Source: Corythucha ciliata (taxonomy: Eukaryota; Arthropoda; Insecta; Hemiptera; Tingidae). Taken from it: a DNA stretch of 64,000 bases. The translations under genes and the position numbers were made by a program. Of this stretch, positions 36,366-46,090 are shown one piece after another (positions within the stretch are counted from its first letter, which is position 1; each line of letters starts with the position of its first letter). Under the pieces are notes generated by a model. That model was given only the letters and a program-made list of their open reading frames with translations. It was not told the origin of the DNA and searched no databases. The stretch covers positions 21,181,009 through 21,245,008 of the forward strand of contig CM075938.1 of assembly GCA_038030265.1 (NCBI GenBank), in the 5' to 3' direction.

Positions 36366-37330
36366 GCTGCCTCATGGTCTGTGCACGCTAATTCACTGCT
36401 GAAATTGTCAATAAAGAGAGCTATATGTGCCGAATGGCGGTAATTCACAGTTTTTGTTTTCTAGAGCTTTTTGTTGAGGCTGAACTGAAATGGAAAAATA
36501 AGACGAAACGGAAATAAAAGAAGAACGCTAATGTGCTGTTTCGCGGACAAATTCGCGTATTACATTGAGAAATTGGGCCAGCCTGCTGTTGGTTGTGGCA
36601 ACTTTGCAGCCCTGATTGTGAAAAAAATTCTCATTAGCGGTTTCTGACCTCTACGCTGCGACTGAAAAAGAAAAATAACGCTTATTTGTTCCCGAATGCA
36701 TTTATAGTGGTTTTGATTTGGAAAACGGGTCTCTGAAGGTATATTCCGATTTTCATTCCTTAAATCGAGTGAAGTCACGTATTCGACGATCTCAGGAGAA
36801 CAATTCGAGTCTATAAAATGGTGGGACACCTTTCCCCCCCCCCTCAACCCTTGACCTGGAGACAATCTCGAGGCTAAAATAGACAAAACTTGCTAATTTG
36901 CTGTTCTGAAGGCCAATTTACGGCTATAATTGACAAAAATTGCTGATTTGCGGTCCCCAGATGCAACTTTGAGGCTAAAATTGACAGACCGTGCTACTCC
37001 AAATGTAGCTGGAGGCAAATTATTTGCGCGGTTTAAAAACAGCAATACGCGGTTTCTGAGGCCACTTGGTGGCTGAATCGCAAGAAAAACGCTGATTCGT
37101 GGTGGAGGCAAATGAGCGGCCTCTAGAGGCAAATTCACGTCCATAATTTATAAAAATCGCTATTGGGATGCTCTTGAGGCCAGATCGCAGGTAAATAAAA
37201 AAAAATATCTGCCAATTCGCGAATAAAATCAAGAAAAAAAGGCTGATTCGTGGTTCTTCGACTCAAACTTCGTATAGGTAGCTGAAATAGTGAAAGAACA
37301 CACTATGATGCTTTGGAGAGAGGGCCAAGA

Positions 37331-40109
37331 TAGAGGAAAATCCCAAAATAATTCACGGTTTTTGGATACTTGAATTGAGAGCTGATTTGCCCAAGAACGG
37401 GGTGGGGTGGGTACGGTCCACGAAGGGTCACTTTTTTTGCACTATTTTGACTGATTCGTAGAATTAAAGCCATTTTATTCGTTCCAAGGATAGAAGGGGC
37501 TCGAATGCTCTAGCCAGGGAAAGTGGGGTGGATTGATGGGGTGGATGGAAATATTCTGGAGCTGAGCTTCGCGGTCAATTGACAACCTTCCGTGACCTAA
37601 AAGACGGCCATGTAATAGTAAAAATAACCGGTTCTCCCGGCCAATAAGCCAGATTCACTGGCTGGACGAACGGTTCCTGGTCATTGCAGTGATGTGAGAG
37701 AAGAGAGAGGGGACCCACTAGAAAATGGGGTGAAGTGACCATTTTATGTGGGGAATACCATAAGTATTTGGTGCTAAATTATGAGGTTTTGTGACCAAGC
37801 ATTCATTTTGGAGTCTTTCTTGGCTAATAATAATTACTTTTAGTGCTGACGGTTGATCAGTTTTCGATCCTTTGGATTGGTTTCTGATGGCCCCCTTTCT
37901 ACTCTTAACGTCCCTGAAGTAAGCCGTGGGCAAGAAGAGGTACCTCCCCATTCAAGGGGATGCTCAAGAAGGGTGGTAGAGAGGCTTCCAATCTAAATAT
38001 CCGATCAGAATTCCCGTGACTAGAAGTTTCAGGCCGTGTAATTTGAACTTGATCCTTTCCGTCAAGACACAATAAAAACCATTTGTTAAATTCGTCTTAA
38101 TCAAATCCTCTTCGAGGCTGAGAATTTTGGTAAGTCACCGCGTTGAAATTAATAACGAATATTATAAGGTCCGCATACTTAAGTAACCTTTCCCAGAAGC
38201 TTCGAACGAGTGAAATAGCGATAGTCGACGAGAGAGATAGAAAAAACAAGACGGAGCGAGAACTAGGAAGTCTCTCGGGAGCCCTGTGTCACGACCATTC
38301 CGGGAGTTACAAGCTCTCGCCAAGGTGCTCTATAGCTTGTCGAGCCTCCCCCCCCCCCTAGCACACGTGATTGATTGATTAAAAGAGAAACAATGAGAGG
38401 GGGGGGGAGATGCTCACTCTTCTTCACGCTATACCCTCCCGATACACGTATTGTAGAATCAGAGAGGATCATCAGCTCTTACACGGTTCTTTAAAACGAG
38501 ACGATCTGTTGGAAATGTCAAGCGTATAAATGGAATCTGCGCCACACGCGTCGAAATCAGTGGGATACCGACTGTGGGAAATCGAATTGAAAGCTTGTTC
38601 ATTGTAATCAACTTTGAAGGTTTTTTATCCTTGTAACTATTTTTCAAGACGGAGGACAAAATTAAAATTCTTAGGACAGCCCTCCTCCCCTCAAACTAAT
38701 TTTTTATGACCGTCATTTCCTCTCAATCAACAGTAAAAATGTCCTCGGAAACAATTATTTCGGTTTAAGCATAAGAATCACGTTTCTCCCGTCACCACGC
38801 ACGCCCTATCTCGATGATCTTTGTTGACAGTCTATCGAAATGGACAACCCTTTTTTTCTCTCTGCTTATTGGAACTCAACCAAAATATAAGTAGTCACAT
38901 TATAAGCTTCTCAACACACGTAGCCCTCCCCTTTTAATACCTCGGGAATTATAATTCCTTCCTCTTTTCTTTAATTCTTCCCAATTAATTCATTCGAACT
39001 TTTTAACAGTCAACAGGGTCAAAACCCTTTTAAATAACGCCCGTGGTGGTCCCTTGAAATAATAAAGAAAAAAAGCTCTCAAAACTCCAAAAAAAAGGGG
39101 GGTAGCAGTCAATAAAATTGACTCTTGTCTTAATATCCCCCGTTTCAAGGATCGGTGGTATGGTGCGGGGGTCTGACAGAAATCCTTATTAGAAATGGTT
39201 TATATCTGGCTAATACCCAAAGTCTGTCAGCAACACGACGCCTCAGTGGCTCCTTTTTTTGTGTCCAGACGGCGTGGAAGATTTTTTTTTTTTTTTGCTC
39301 AACCCATCTCATAATTAGGATAATGGGGTGAGACTGCGGGGAGAGGGGGGGACTGAGGGAAAACATTCTTCACTGATTAAGCGCGCGTCGCATTGAATTA
39401 CACGTTATTGGTGGGTGTTTATAGGCGGGAGACTTCTTGAATTTCTTATAATCTGACAAAAGGTGACGGTGAGAGCAGATAAGGTCCATTGGCGTGGTTG
39501 GGGTTGGGAGGTAAGATGGCATTTTCATTCTCATGAATCAGGTTGACAAAAAAGAGTTGTGGAACATGCCGTTTAAGGTCTGCGGGTGTGGAGTGCCCCT
39601 GAAAACGTGCCAAAGTGGTCCAAAAACGCGAGCAGAACCCTCTTCCTCAACGGCTAGTCCAATCTAAATTCTGATTCGGTTTGAGGACCCCAGAATGCGT
39701 AGTTTTGTTCATTTCAGCCATTTTCAATTTCCATTTCATTTTATTTCAGCCATTTCCGCGTTTATTAGGTCATTTTTTTCTCGAAATGTATCGATTTGAA
39801 CCAGACGCGTTACATGAGTCCTTCGGACAAAGCTTAGTGGAGGAAAGCAACCGGTCCTGTTCAAAACTCTACCTCAGAGGGCATCAGGGCTGATGTGATG
39901 TGACTGTGTTTGACATTGAAAATAATAAAAAAAGAACATTTAAATGAAACATAAACATTTAATGTTAAAAATTAAACATTAAAACACTTTCACCAAAAAT
40001 GAACGAAAATGATCGTTTTGGGACGACTTTCTCGCCATCCTGAGCGGCCTTTAACGACGGCCGCGTTTGATGCGTGGTGTTGAGGCTCTTTCTTGGCCAC
40101 TTTAACGCT
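37331..40109. other. Unassigned intergenic sequence
   Basis: Repeat-poor, with C/G runs (38348-38358, 38400-38408), a poly-T run (39281-39296) and several TAATTA/AATTAAT words around 38930-39000. The open frame at 39681-39893 has no recognised domain. No element ends were seen. Confidence 0.4.
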
Positions 40110-41298
40110 ATTTCTCCTCTTAGAAAGAGCCCGTATTAGCATAGTATAGCACTCGTTCCCAATTTTAGCCCTGAAATGACCTCCTGGAATCGCGTCATTG
40201 CATTTTTTCCACAATGCCTGCTGCGAAATGCCCTCTGACCCTCCTCCCACTGTAAGCCCAAATCACGAATTGGAGCGTTTTCCTTGGCTAATATGAGCAA
40301 ATAGCGCCAATTCGTGGTGTTTGGAGGCAGCTTCGTATATATGGAGAAAGTGCGTTTCGAAACATTTACTCAAATTTAGGCCGCATTATGTAGCCCAAAT
40401 CGGGTCTCATAATTTTTTCGGCCTCCAGAGAGAGCCTAAATAGCTCTTCAGCGCTTATGTCTCACTTATCAGTCAAACGGCACATTTTTCCATCAAATTT
40501 AGTTTAGCCGTAGTGACTATGACGAACCGATAGCGCGATTTTCACCATAAAATAGTACCTTATGGTGCTATTAACGTGAGAGTAAATCTCGATAGTTGAA
40601 CTCTATGATAGTGCCAGGTGCTCTCCCGTGAACTCTCCGGCCAGTTTAGACTGGCGAATACTCTCGAGAGCAAAAACTCTCAAATGTAAACGCAGCTTGA
40701 AATCACAATTTTAACAATTTTTTCAAAATTTAAGCCTCGATTTAGCCAGAATTTGCGTCTCAGCATTCCTCTCCCTTCCTGCCACGAAATGGCCTCCTAT
40801 CAAAATGTGCGTCACTCATTGGCATTTTCTCTCAGTTCTAGCAGTGAACGTATCTCCGCATTTTGCCCTAATCGTATTTTTACACTTTTGTTAATTAGCC
40901 GCAGTTTGACCTCCAAACGGACAGTTAAAATAGCGCAATCATCACTTTTCTTCATGCATTTTCTGTGAATCGCCCACCAGAAACAGTCCAAAAAGCGACT
41001 TTTTTTTTTTCGTTTAGAAACGAGTATGTATTGTCCTCTCAAAGACATTCAAGTGACTCTTTTTGCGCTTGATTCCTTCTTGTCGATTGAACGGTCAATT
41101 TCAGCCGTGATTTGGTGCTTTTTCTTAAATTTGGCCGAAAAATTAGAGCTTTTCCTCAATTTCGGCCATGATATTAAATCGATTTTTATGACTAATTAGT
41201 ACATTTTTCAATTTTACAATGAGTTAACGGTTGTTTGTCGTTTGTAGGAGCGAATGAGCACCTTTTCTCTATTTCAACCGAGAAGATCAGCGATGCAA

Positions 41299-41356
<58 letters not shown>

Positions 41357-42400
41357 TAGCGGTGAACTAGTGTGCTTTATCCCAATTTTAACCGAGGATT
41401 AGAGCTTTTTCAAATTTTAGCAGCGAATTAACGCATTTTCTCAATTTTTGCTATGTGAATTGATGCTTTTTCTTATCCACAGCCAAAAAAGTGACCTCCA
41501 AAAAACCGTTTCTCGTTTTTGTCTGCGTGACCGTTTTTGTCTGCGTGACCGTTTTTGTCAAGCTAACAAAGAGCTAGAAATTAGTGGTTTTCTTAATTTT
41601 AGCCGCGGGTTTTTCCAAAGAACAGCACACAAGCGTTTCCTTTCAATTTTTGTCGTAAAAGAGCTTTTGTATGCCTTGAATTAGCGATTTTTTTCTCAAC
41701 GCTTTTTCTCTATAGTTTAACCGACAGAAACAGGGCTTTAACTCAATTTTTCCGCGAAGCGGTTGTTTAAATGAGCACTGTATCTCAATTTCCGCCTAGA
41801 ATAATCGCTTTTTCTTGGTTTTTGTAGCGAATTTGCGGCTATTTTCCTAGTTATGATTTATAGGGGTTTTCTTAGGTATAACAAAAATAAGTAAGTGTCC
41901 TCCAGAAACCGCAATTTGGCGTTTTCTCTATATGTGCCGTGAGTTAGCGTTTTTCTTAGTTTTAGCGCAATTTATTGAATTCTGGCCATGAATTAGTGCA
42001 TTTTTTTTCATCTTTAGGGTCGGTATATTGTTTCCAGAAACGCAGAAACCACGAATTGGCGTTTTGCGTTTTCTCGACTTGTTTTTGTTGCTATGAATTA
42101 GCGTTTTTCTTCATTTTAGCTATCCAAATGAGCGATTTTTCAACTTTTGATCATGAATTAACCCATTTTTCTCTATTTTAGCCTCGCTAACTTGCCCCAT
42201 ATGTACTGTGCGTGTGTGTGTTAGCGGCTTTTCTAAATTTTACTTGTAAGAGGGCCACCATGAACCACAAATTCTCAACATTTTCTCAATTTTTAACCTG
42301 GAATGAGCGCTTTTTTCAGAATTGAGGAACGAAATTCACGAACGTAAAACCTAAAGAACCCAATTTTTTTCAACTTTAAGCTTCTCAGGGGCCACCTCAA
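40110..42400 (-). repeat. Family A minisatellite, - orientation, with poly-T tract
   Basis: Reverse-complement units ('caattttagccctgaaatgacctcc', 'ccgcgaagcggtt', 'gaattagcgtttttc') run from ~40110 to 40510 and from ~40740 to 42360. The intervening 40510-40740 is partly unrelated. An uninterrupted 51-nt T run occupies 41301-41351. A small exact minisatellite of unit CGTTTTTGTCTGCGTGAC occurs 2.5 times at 41514-41558. Confidence 0.7.
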
Positions 42401-42401
42401 A

Positions 42402-42586
42402 AGAGGGGCTTACAAACGACAGTGACATGGTGCTTTATGTGTCGTGAGAAAAAGAAACTGCCACGGAGCGGGAATCGAACCCGGGCACCGTATCTCCGGT
42501 ACGGCTCTTAGACCACCAAGACACCGTGGCGACCAGGAACTATTCAACTCCGGGCCGTCTCTTTTCCCCACGACAGAGGGGCTTAC
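42402..42586 (-). mobile_element. tRNA-related SINE-like insertion with 12-bp duplication
   Basis: AGAGGGGCTTAC at 42402-42413 and 42575-42586 flanks a 161-bp insert. On the minus strand, 42530-42460 is tRNA-like. GCCACGG pairs with CCGTGGC, a TCTT/AAGA D-stem and a CCGTA/TACGG anticodon stem (loop CCGGAGA) follow, then the B box GGTTCGATTCC. It has one extra base between T-arm and acceptor and lacks U33, so it should not be a working tRNA. Outside the tRNA part the insert has inverted ends (gtcgtgagaaaaag / ctcttttccccacgac). A tRNA head is normally at the SINE 5' end, whereas here 44 nt precede it, so classification is uncertain. Confidence 0.6.
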
Positions 42587-44122
42587 GTCTGTCTGTCGCC
42601 CTCACTATTAGCTATAGGCACGCTTCTGATTATTACTTATTTGAAGGATTATTCAACATCAGTTTTAAACGAACTTGTCAGCTAAAATGTGTGAAAAAAC
42701 ACTAATTCACAGTTCTGAGGGCAAGATTCTGATAGAATAAAGAAAAAGTGCTATAAACGGTGACTATTTGTAAATTTGGCCATCCATACCCCAGCCCCTC
42801 CACCGTTCATCTTCATTCTCAATTCACCGTGGAAGCTCGCAAATCGTCTCGGAAACTGCAGGTAGTTTGGCTTCTAAACTAGTTTATTAGCCCCCGGAAC
42901 CCGGGAATTAAAGGAAATTAACACAATACGACTAGCAGTGTGTACTGTATAAGCGCTAAAGCTTCCCTTAATAAACGTGAAGTCTGTCATTGCTGCAGAG
43001 CCGCTTATCACGTCATCTAACGAGCCTCCCCCATCGTCGAAGATGCTCCGGGGTAACCAGTTTTTTTTCTTGTATTCCCACAACAAAAAAAACGGTGTTA
43101 ATTCGTCAAAGCAGTCATCTTATATAACAGACTATTCCCACAAAAGCTTTCCGACATGTTTAAAACCGATTAACATAAGTCACACACCGAGTAAATTGAT
43201 ATAAGAGGCGTTCTTTAGCTCGCTGGCCAGGGGGGGGGGAGCTTTGCAATGGCCGTATCCCCCCCCCCACCATGACTGAACTGTCAACCGTGTCGCCTTT
43301 TGTGTACACGGCCGGTGAGGAAGGTATAGGACAAGGTGATCGATTACTTGCATTCAGTTGGTACCCGTTGCCACCCCTTTTAATTTTTTTTTTTTTTTTA
43401 TGAGTTTCAGAATTAAAGCTCATAAAAATTAATGAACCGAGTCTTTTTTATGGATTACACCCTTTCCTTGGCGCTTGGAAAACTGATGGCACAAGGGGTG
43501 GACAATGCCAAGAGATGAAGCGTTTTGTCTGTTTTGAATAATTGAATTTCTTTGGTTGAGTAACTCAAAGAGAAAAAAATGTGTCGGAGGCCCCTATTTA
43601 CGTTCAATTTTAATTAATTAATTAGTCGCGCCGAGCTATCAAATTAATCTTGACAAATGTGTTTGAATTGTGTAAAATTCTACGGGGATCGTATAGTAGT
43701 CTTTACACCGAAATAGAATAAAGGCATTTCACTGATTAAAAAAACGATGTAAAAAGTGACAACTAAAAATTAGAAGACCTTTAAAAAAATATACTTCACG
43801 ACCTCCGGGCCACATTATAATATTTAATTGAACGGGACGTTGTTTCCCACCGTTTGGAGCAGGCACATACACACACTCGCATCCAACTAAAGAAATCTCA
43901 CTCTGTGTGAGGAGTTCCCGCGAAGGATTGATGAGTTGTCGAGAGATTCTGACTCAGCACTGATCGGCTGTCAGCGATCTAACTGCGCCCGTTAAAAACT
44001 TCCAATACGACTGCGGTGCGACGGAGGTCACCGTTTTCTCTCTCACATCTCTGTGTTATGTATGTCTTTCTTTTTAAACTTCGGTCGGAACTTAATCATC
44101 GAATCATTTGGGTGGAATAATA
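42587..44122. other. Unassigned sequence leading to a possible 5' UTR
   Basis: Contains G and C runs (43231-43239, 43260-43268), a poly-T run (43385-43398), and AT-rich DNA with TTAATTAATTAATTAG at about 43610-43625. Bases ~43850-44122 are more GC-balanced and could be promoter and 5' UTR of the candidate exon at 44123, but no TATA box or other decisive element was recognised. Confidence 0.35.
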
Positions 44123-44165
44123 ATGTCTTCGGAGGCAATCTCCGAGCTTTTCAAGACTGCAGAAG
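44123..44165 (+). CDS. Candidate first coding exon of an unidentified gene
   Basis: ATG at 44123 in the context ataataATGT begins MSSEAISELFKTAE plus one base, followed by G|GTGAGC, a good splice donor at 44166. The peptide looks like an amphipathic helix but matches no family I can name. The upstream sequence is repeat-poor. If real, the next exon must begin with the last two bases of a codon. An 11-nt candidate with that phase and both splice signals is present at 59621-59631. Alternatively this is a chance ATG-donor pair; 43 nt give little statistical weight. Confidence 0.3.
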
Positions 44166-44483
44166 GTGAGCGGTATGGCAATTTTATACTAGCGGCGTTT
44201 TCCCGGGGCGGTTTTTCTCTCTTTCTTAATATTTCTCTCTCTTCCCCGCTTTGTGGAAGTCTTTATGGATGTATACTATAGAAGATAATGAGGCCGCGCT
44301 GGAATTTAGGTGACGGTGACCAAAACCATCGGACTAGCCAAATTAATGCCACTAACGGACTGGAATTGAAAAGTTTGTGATATTAGGTTGTGAAAGGTGC
44401 CGAATTGGAAAATCTCAGGCGAAATTAGGTTAGAAAAAGCTAAAATTTTGACAGTTTGTTTTTTGCCAAATTAGTTTTTTGAA

Positions 44484-44729
44484 GACCATCAACTTTTTTT
44501 TTTTGAACCATACAGCCATGGTGTTTTTTATAGAATGCATTTCGGGCCCATTCCCGGTGCCCCTCATCAGCATTACCGCTTCACCTCTAAGGCCAAACAC
44601 CACCTCAAAGGTGTTTGGCCTTAGAGGTGAAGCGGTAATGCTGATGAGGGGCACCGGGAATGGGCCCGAAATGCATTCTATAAAAAACACCATGGCTGTA
44701 TGGTTCAAAAAAAAAAAAAGTTTATGGTC
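44484..44729. repeat. Near-perfect 246-bp palindrome (hairpin)
   Basis: Bases 44505-44601 (97 bp) are the exact reverse complement of 44610-44706, separated by an 8-nt loop. Outside this core an 11-nt T run pairs with a 13-nt A run, and then gaccatcaac pairs with gtttatggtc with one mismatch. The same peptide-like frame therefore appears on both strands, but it is repeat DNA. No target duplication was found. Within the right arm, CTGATGA (44641-44647) and GAAA (44668-44671) frame a GC-rich segment able to form a short stem. Transcribed, the locus would give a long perfectly paired hairpin RNA. Confidence 0.9.
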
Positions 44730-44769
44730 TACAAGTCGAAGCAACAGCCAAGGAAAGGATTTTGAACAA

Positions 44770-45020
44770 ATTCCGAGATAGTTTTTTGAATTAACCGAAC
44801 CTGAGAAACTGATTTTGTAAAGAGCTGAAGCCACATAGTTGGATTTTTGAACGGGAGAAGTTCCTGAAATTGGGTTTTAACGGAGTCAAGTCGACCACGA
44901 AATTAGTTCAGAAAGAGCAAGAGGACGTAAAATTGTAATTGGCAGAGCGAAATCATGACGTGAGACAAATTGTCAGGTTTTTAGGTCTAATGTTCTGTAT
45001 TTTAGGGTGGATTACAGAAT
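44770..45020 (+). repeat. Family D tandem repeat, + orientation
   Basis: Units 'ctgattttgtaaagagctgaagccacatagttggatttttgaacggg' and relatives occur at ~40 bp, similar to 20.7-21.2 kb. The palindrome at 44484 appears to sit within this array, since ttagttttttgaa lies on its left and atagttttttgaatt on its right. Confidence 0.5.
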
Positions 45021-45560
45021 TTTGACTGAAATGGAGGCATGACAGTGGAAGGGATTCAGTGGGTAAAATCACTGTATTGTTCTTTGTTCTCTGAGTCGAT
45101 CTGACAGGGTAAAATCGAGTTAGGAAGGAGACCCGAGTAATCAGGGCTGATGTAGAGGACCGTAAGGCATCGAATGACCACTTTTAGTGTAGCGCGAAGC
45201 ATCATTTCTCAAGCTGGAGGGCCTTGACTTGAAGACTACACTCCCGCCCCAAAACCTACGATACGGTTCATACCTGGCACTGTACTAACTTTTTGCGCCC
45301 TAAAAATAGCTAAGCTGGCCGTTCCCACTCTATAGGAACGACTTCACGAGCCCTACAAAAATGGCTAGCATGACGATTCGGCCAGCCCTGAAAATTCCTG
45401 AACAGATGATTCCTGCTCTTAAAATGGCAAAATCGACCATTCACGGTTTATTTTAACGATTTATTTTTTGCCACTCCCGGAATCCCGAATCTAATGTGAG
45501 ACTCGGGGACTCGAACCCATCGCGCGCTGTCTCAAAGGAGGCAGCCATCCTACCATACTA
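45021..45560. repeat. Mixed region: family B island and tRNA-like remnant
   Basis: Bases ~45290-45450 carry family B units (ccctaaaaatagctaagctggccgtt, aaaatggctagcatgacgattcg). Minus-strand 45566-45497 is tRNA-like. The B box GGGTTCGAGTCCC is at 45506-45518 and an A-box-like tagtatggtagga lies upstream, but the acceptor ends do not pair, so it is a truncated SINE head or tRNA pseudogene. No flanking duplication was found. The rest of the stretch is unassigned. Confidence 0.45.
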
Positions 45561-46090
45561 CTATACTAATAAGCGCCATTTTTTGGCCATGAATACGAGC
45601 GCTTTTTCTTAAGCTAATTGCCCCGTACTTCCCCAAGAATAGTACACTAGCCTTCTCAATGCCTTCTCTATTTACTACAGCCTTCTCAATTTTAGCAGCC
45701 TATAAGGACCTACAGAAACTGGGAATAAGCGTATTTTCTCTATTTTACCCGCAAACTTGCTTCCAGAATTCCTGAAGACATGAATTAGGCCGGGCGTCCA
45801 CTGGAAGCGTTTTCGAGCTGCGCTGCAACGCGCTACACCGAACGACAACGAGCGTACATACAAAATGACTTGAATCGAATTCACTGCAGTTAAGCCTCCA
45901 GTGGACGATGTCACATTCAATTTGAGTCTTTGGGATGTACACTCGTTGTCGCGCGTTGTAGCACCGCTCGAAAACGCTTCTAGTGGACGACAGACCTTAG
46001 TCGGTAGTTTTCTCAATTTCATAAGTGAACTAGCTTTCAAATAGCCACGCAAGGACTTATACAGAAACGTTTTTTCTCAATTTCAGGCCG
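45561..46090 (-). repeat. Family A minisatellite, - orientation, split by the MITE
   Basis: Units such as 'cgctttttcttaagctaattgcccc' and 'ctcaattttagcagcctataagg' flank the MITE at 45788-45996, which inserted into this array. Confidence 0.55.
45788..45996. mobile_element. 209-bp MITE, PIF/Harbinger-like, copy 2
   Basis: Same length and orientation as copy 1 at 34245-34453, with termini GGCCGGGCGTCCACT and, inverted, GGTCTGTCGTCCACT. TTA is duplicated at 45785-45787 and 45997-45999. Sequence differences from copy 1 are scattered substitutions (for example tgcaacgcgctacaccgaac against tacaacgcgcggcaacgagc). Both insertions lie in family A arrays or at their edge. Confidence 0.85.

Larger units (their letters stand above)
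34457..37330 (+). repeat. Family A minisatellite, + orientation, ~2.9 kb
   Basis: The clearest array of the family: 'cgcggctaaatttggccgaaaac', 'ctaattcgcggtttctggaggca', 'gctgattcgtggttt'. The unit is approximately 'cggctaaaattgagaaaa' followed by 'gcgctaattcgcggtttctggaggcaacttcg'. Units are diverged and locally rearranged. Two mobile insertions (35780-35935 and 36142-36354) interrupt it. A C-run lies at 36834-36843. Confidence 0.75.

Noticed and set aside
44430..44834. Similar 100-134 codon frames on both strands
   Set aside because: They are the two faces of the palindrome at 44484-44729, so identical peptides on both strands are a consequence of symmetry.
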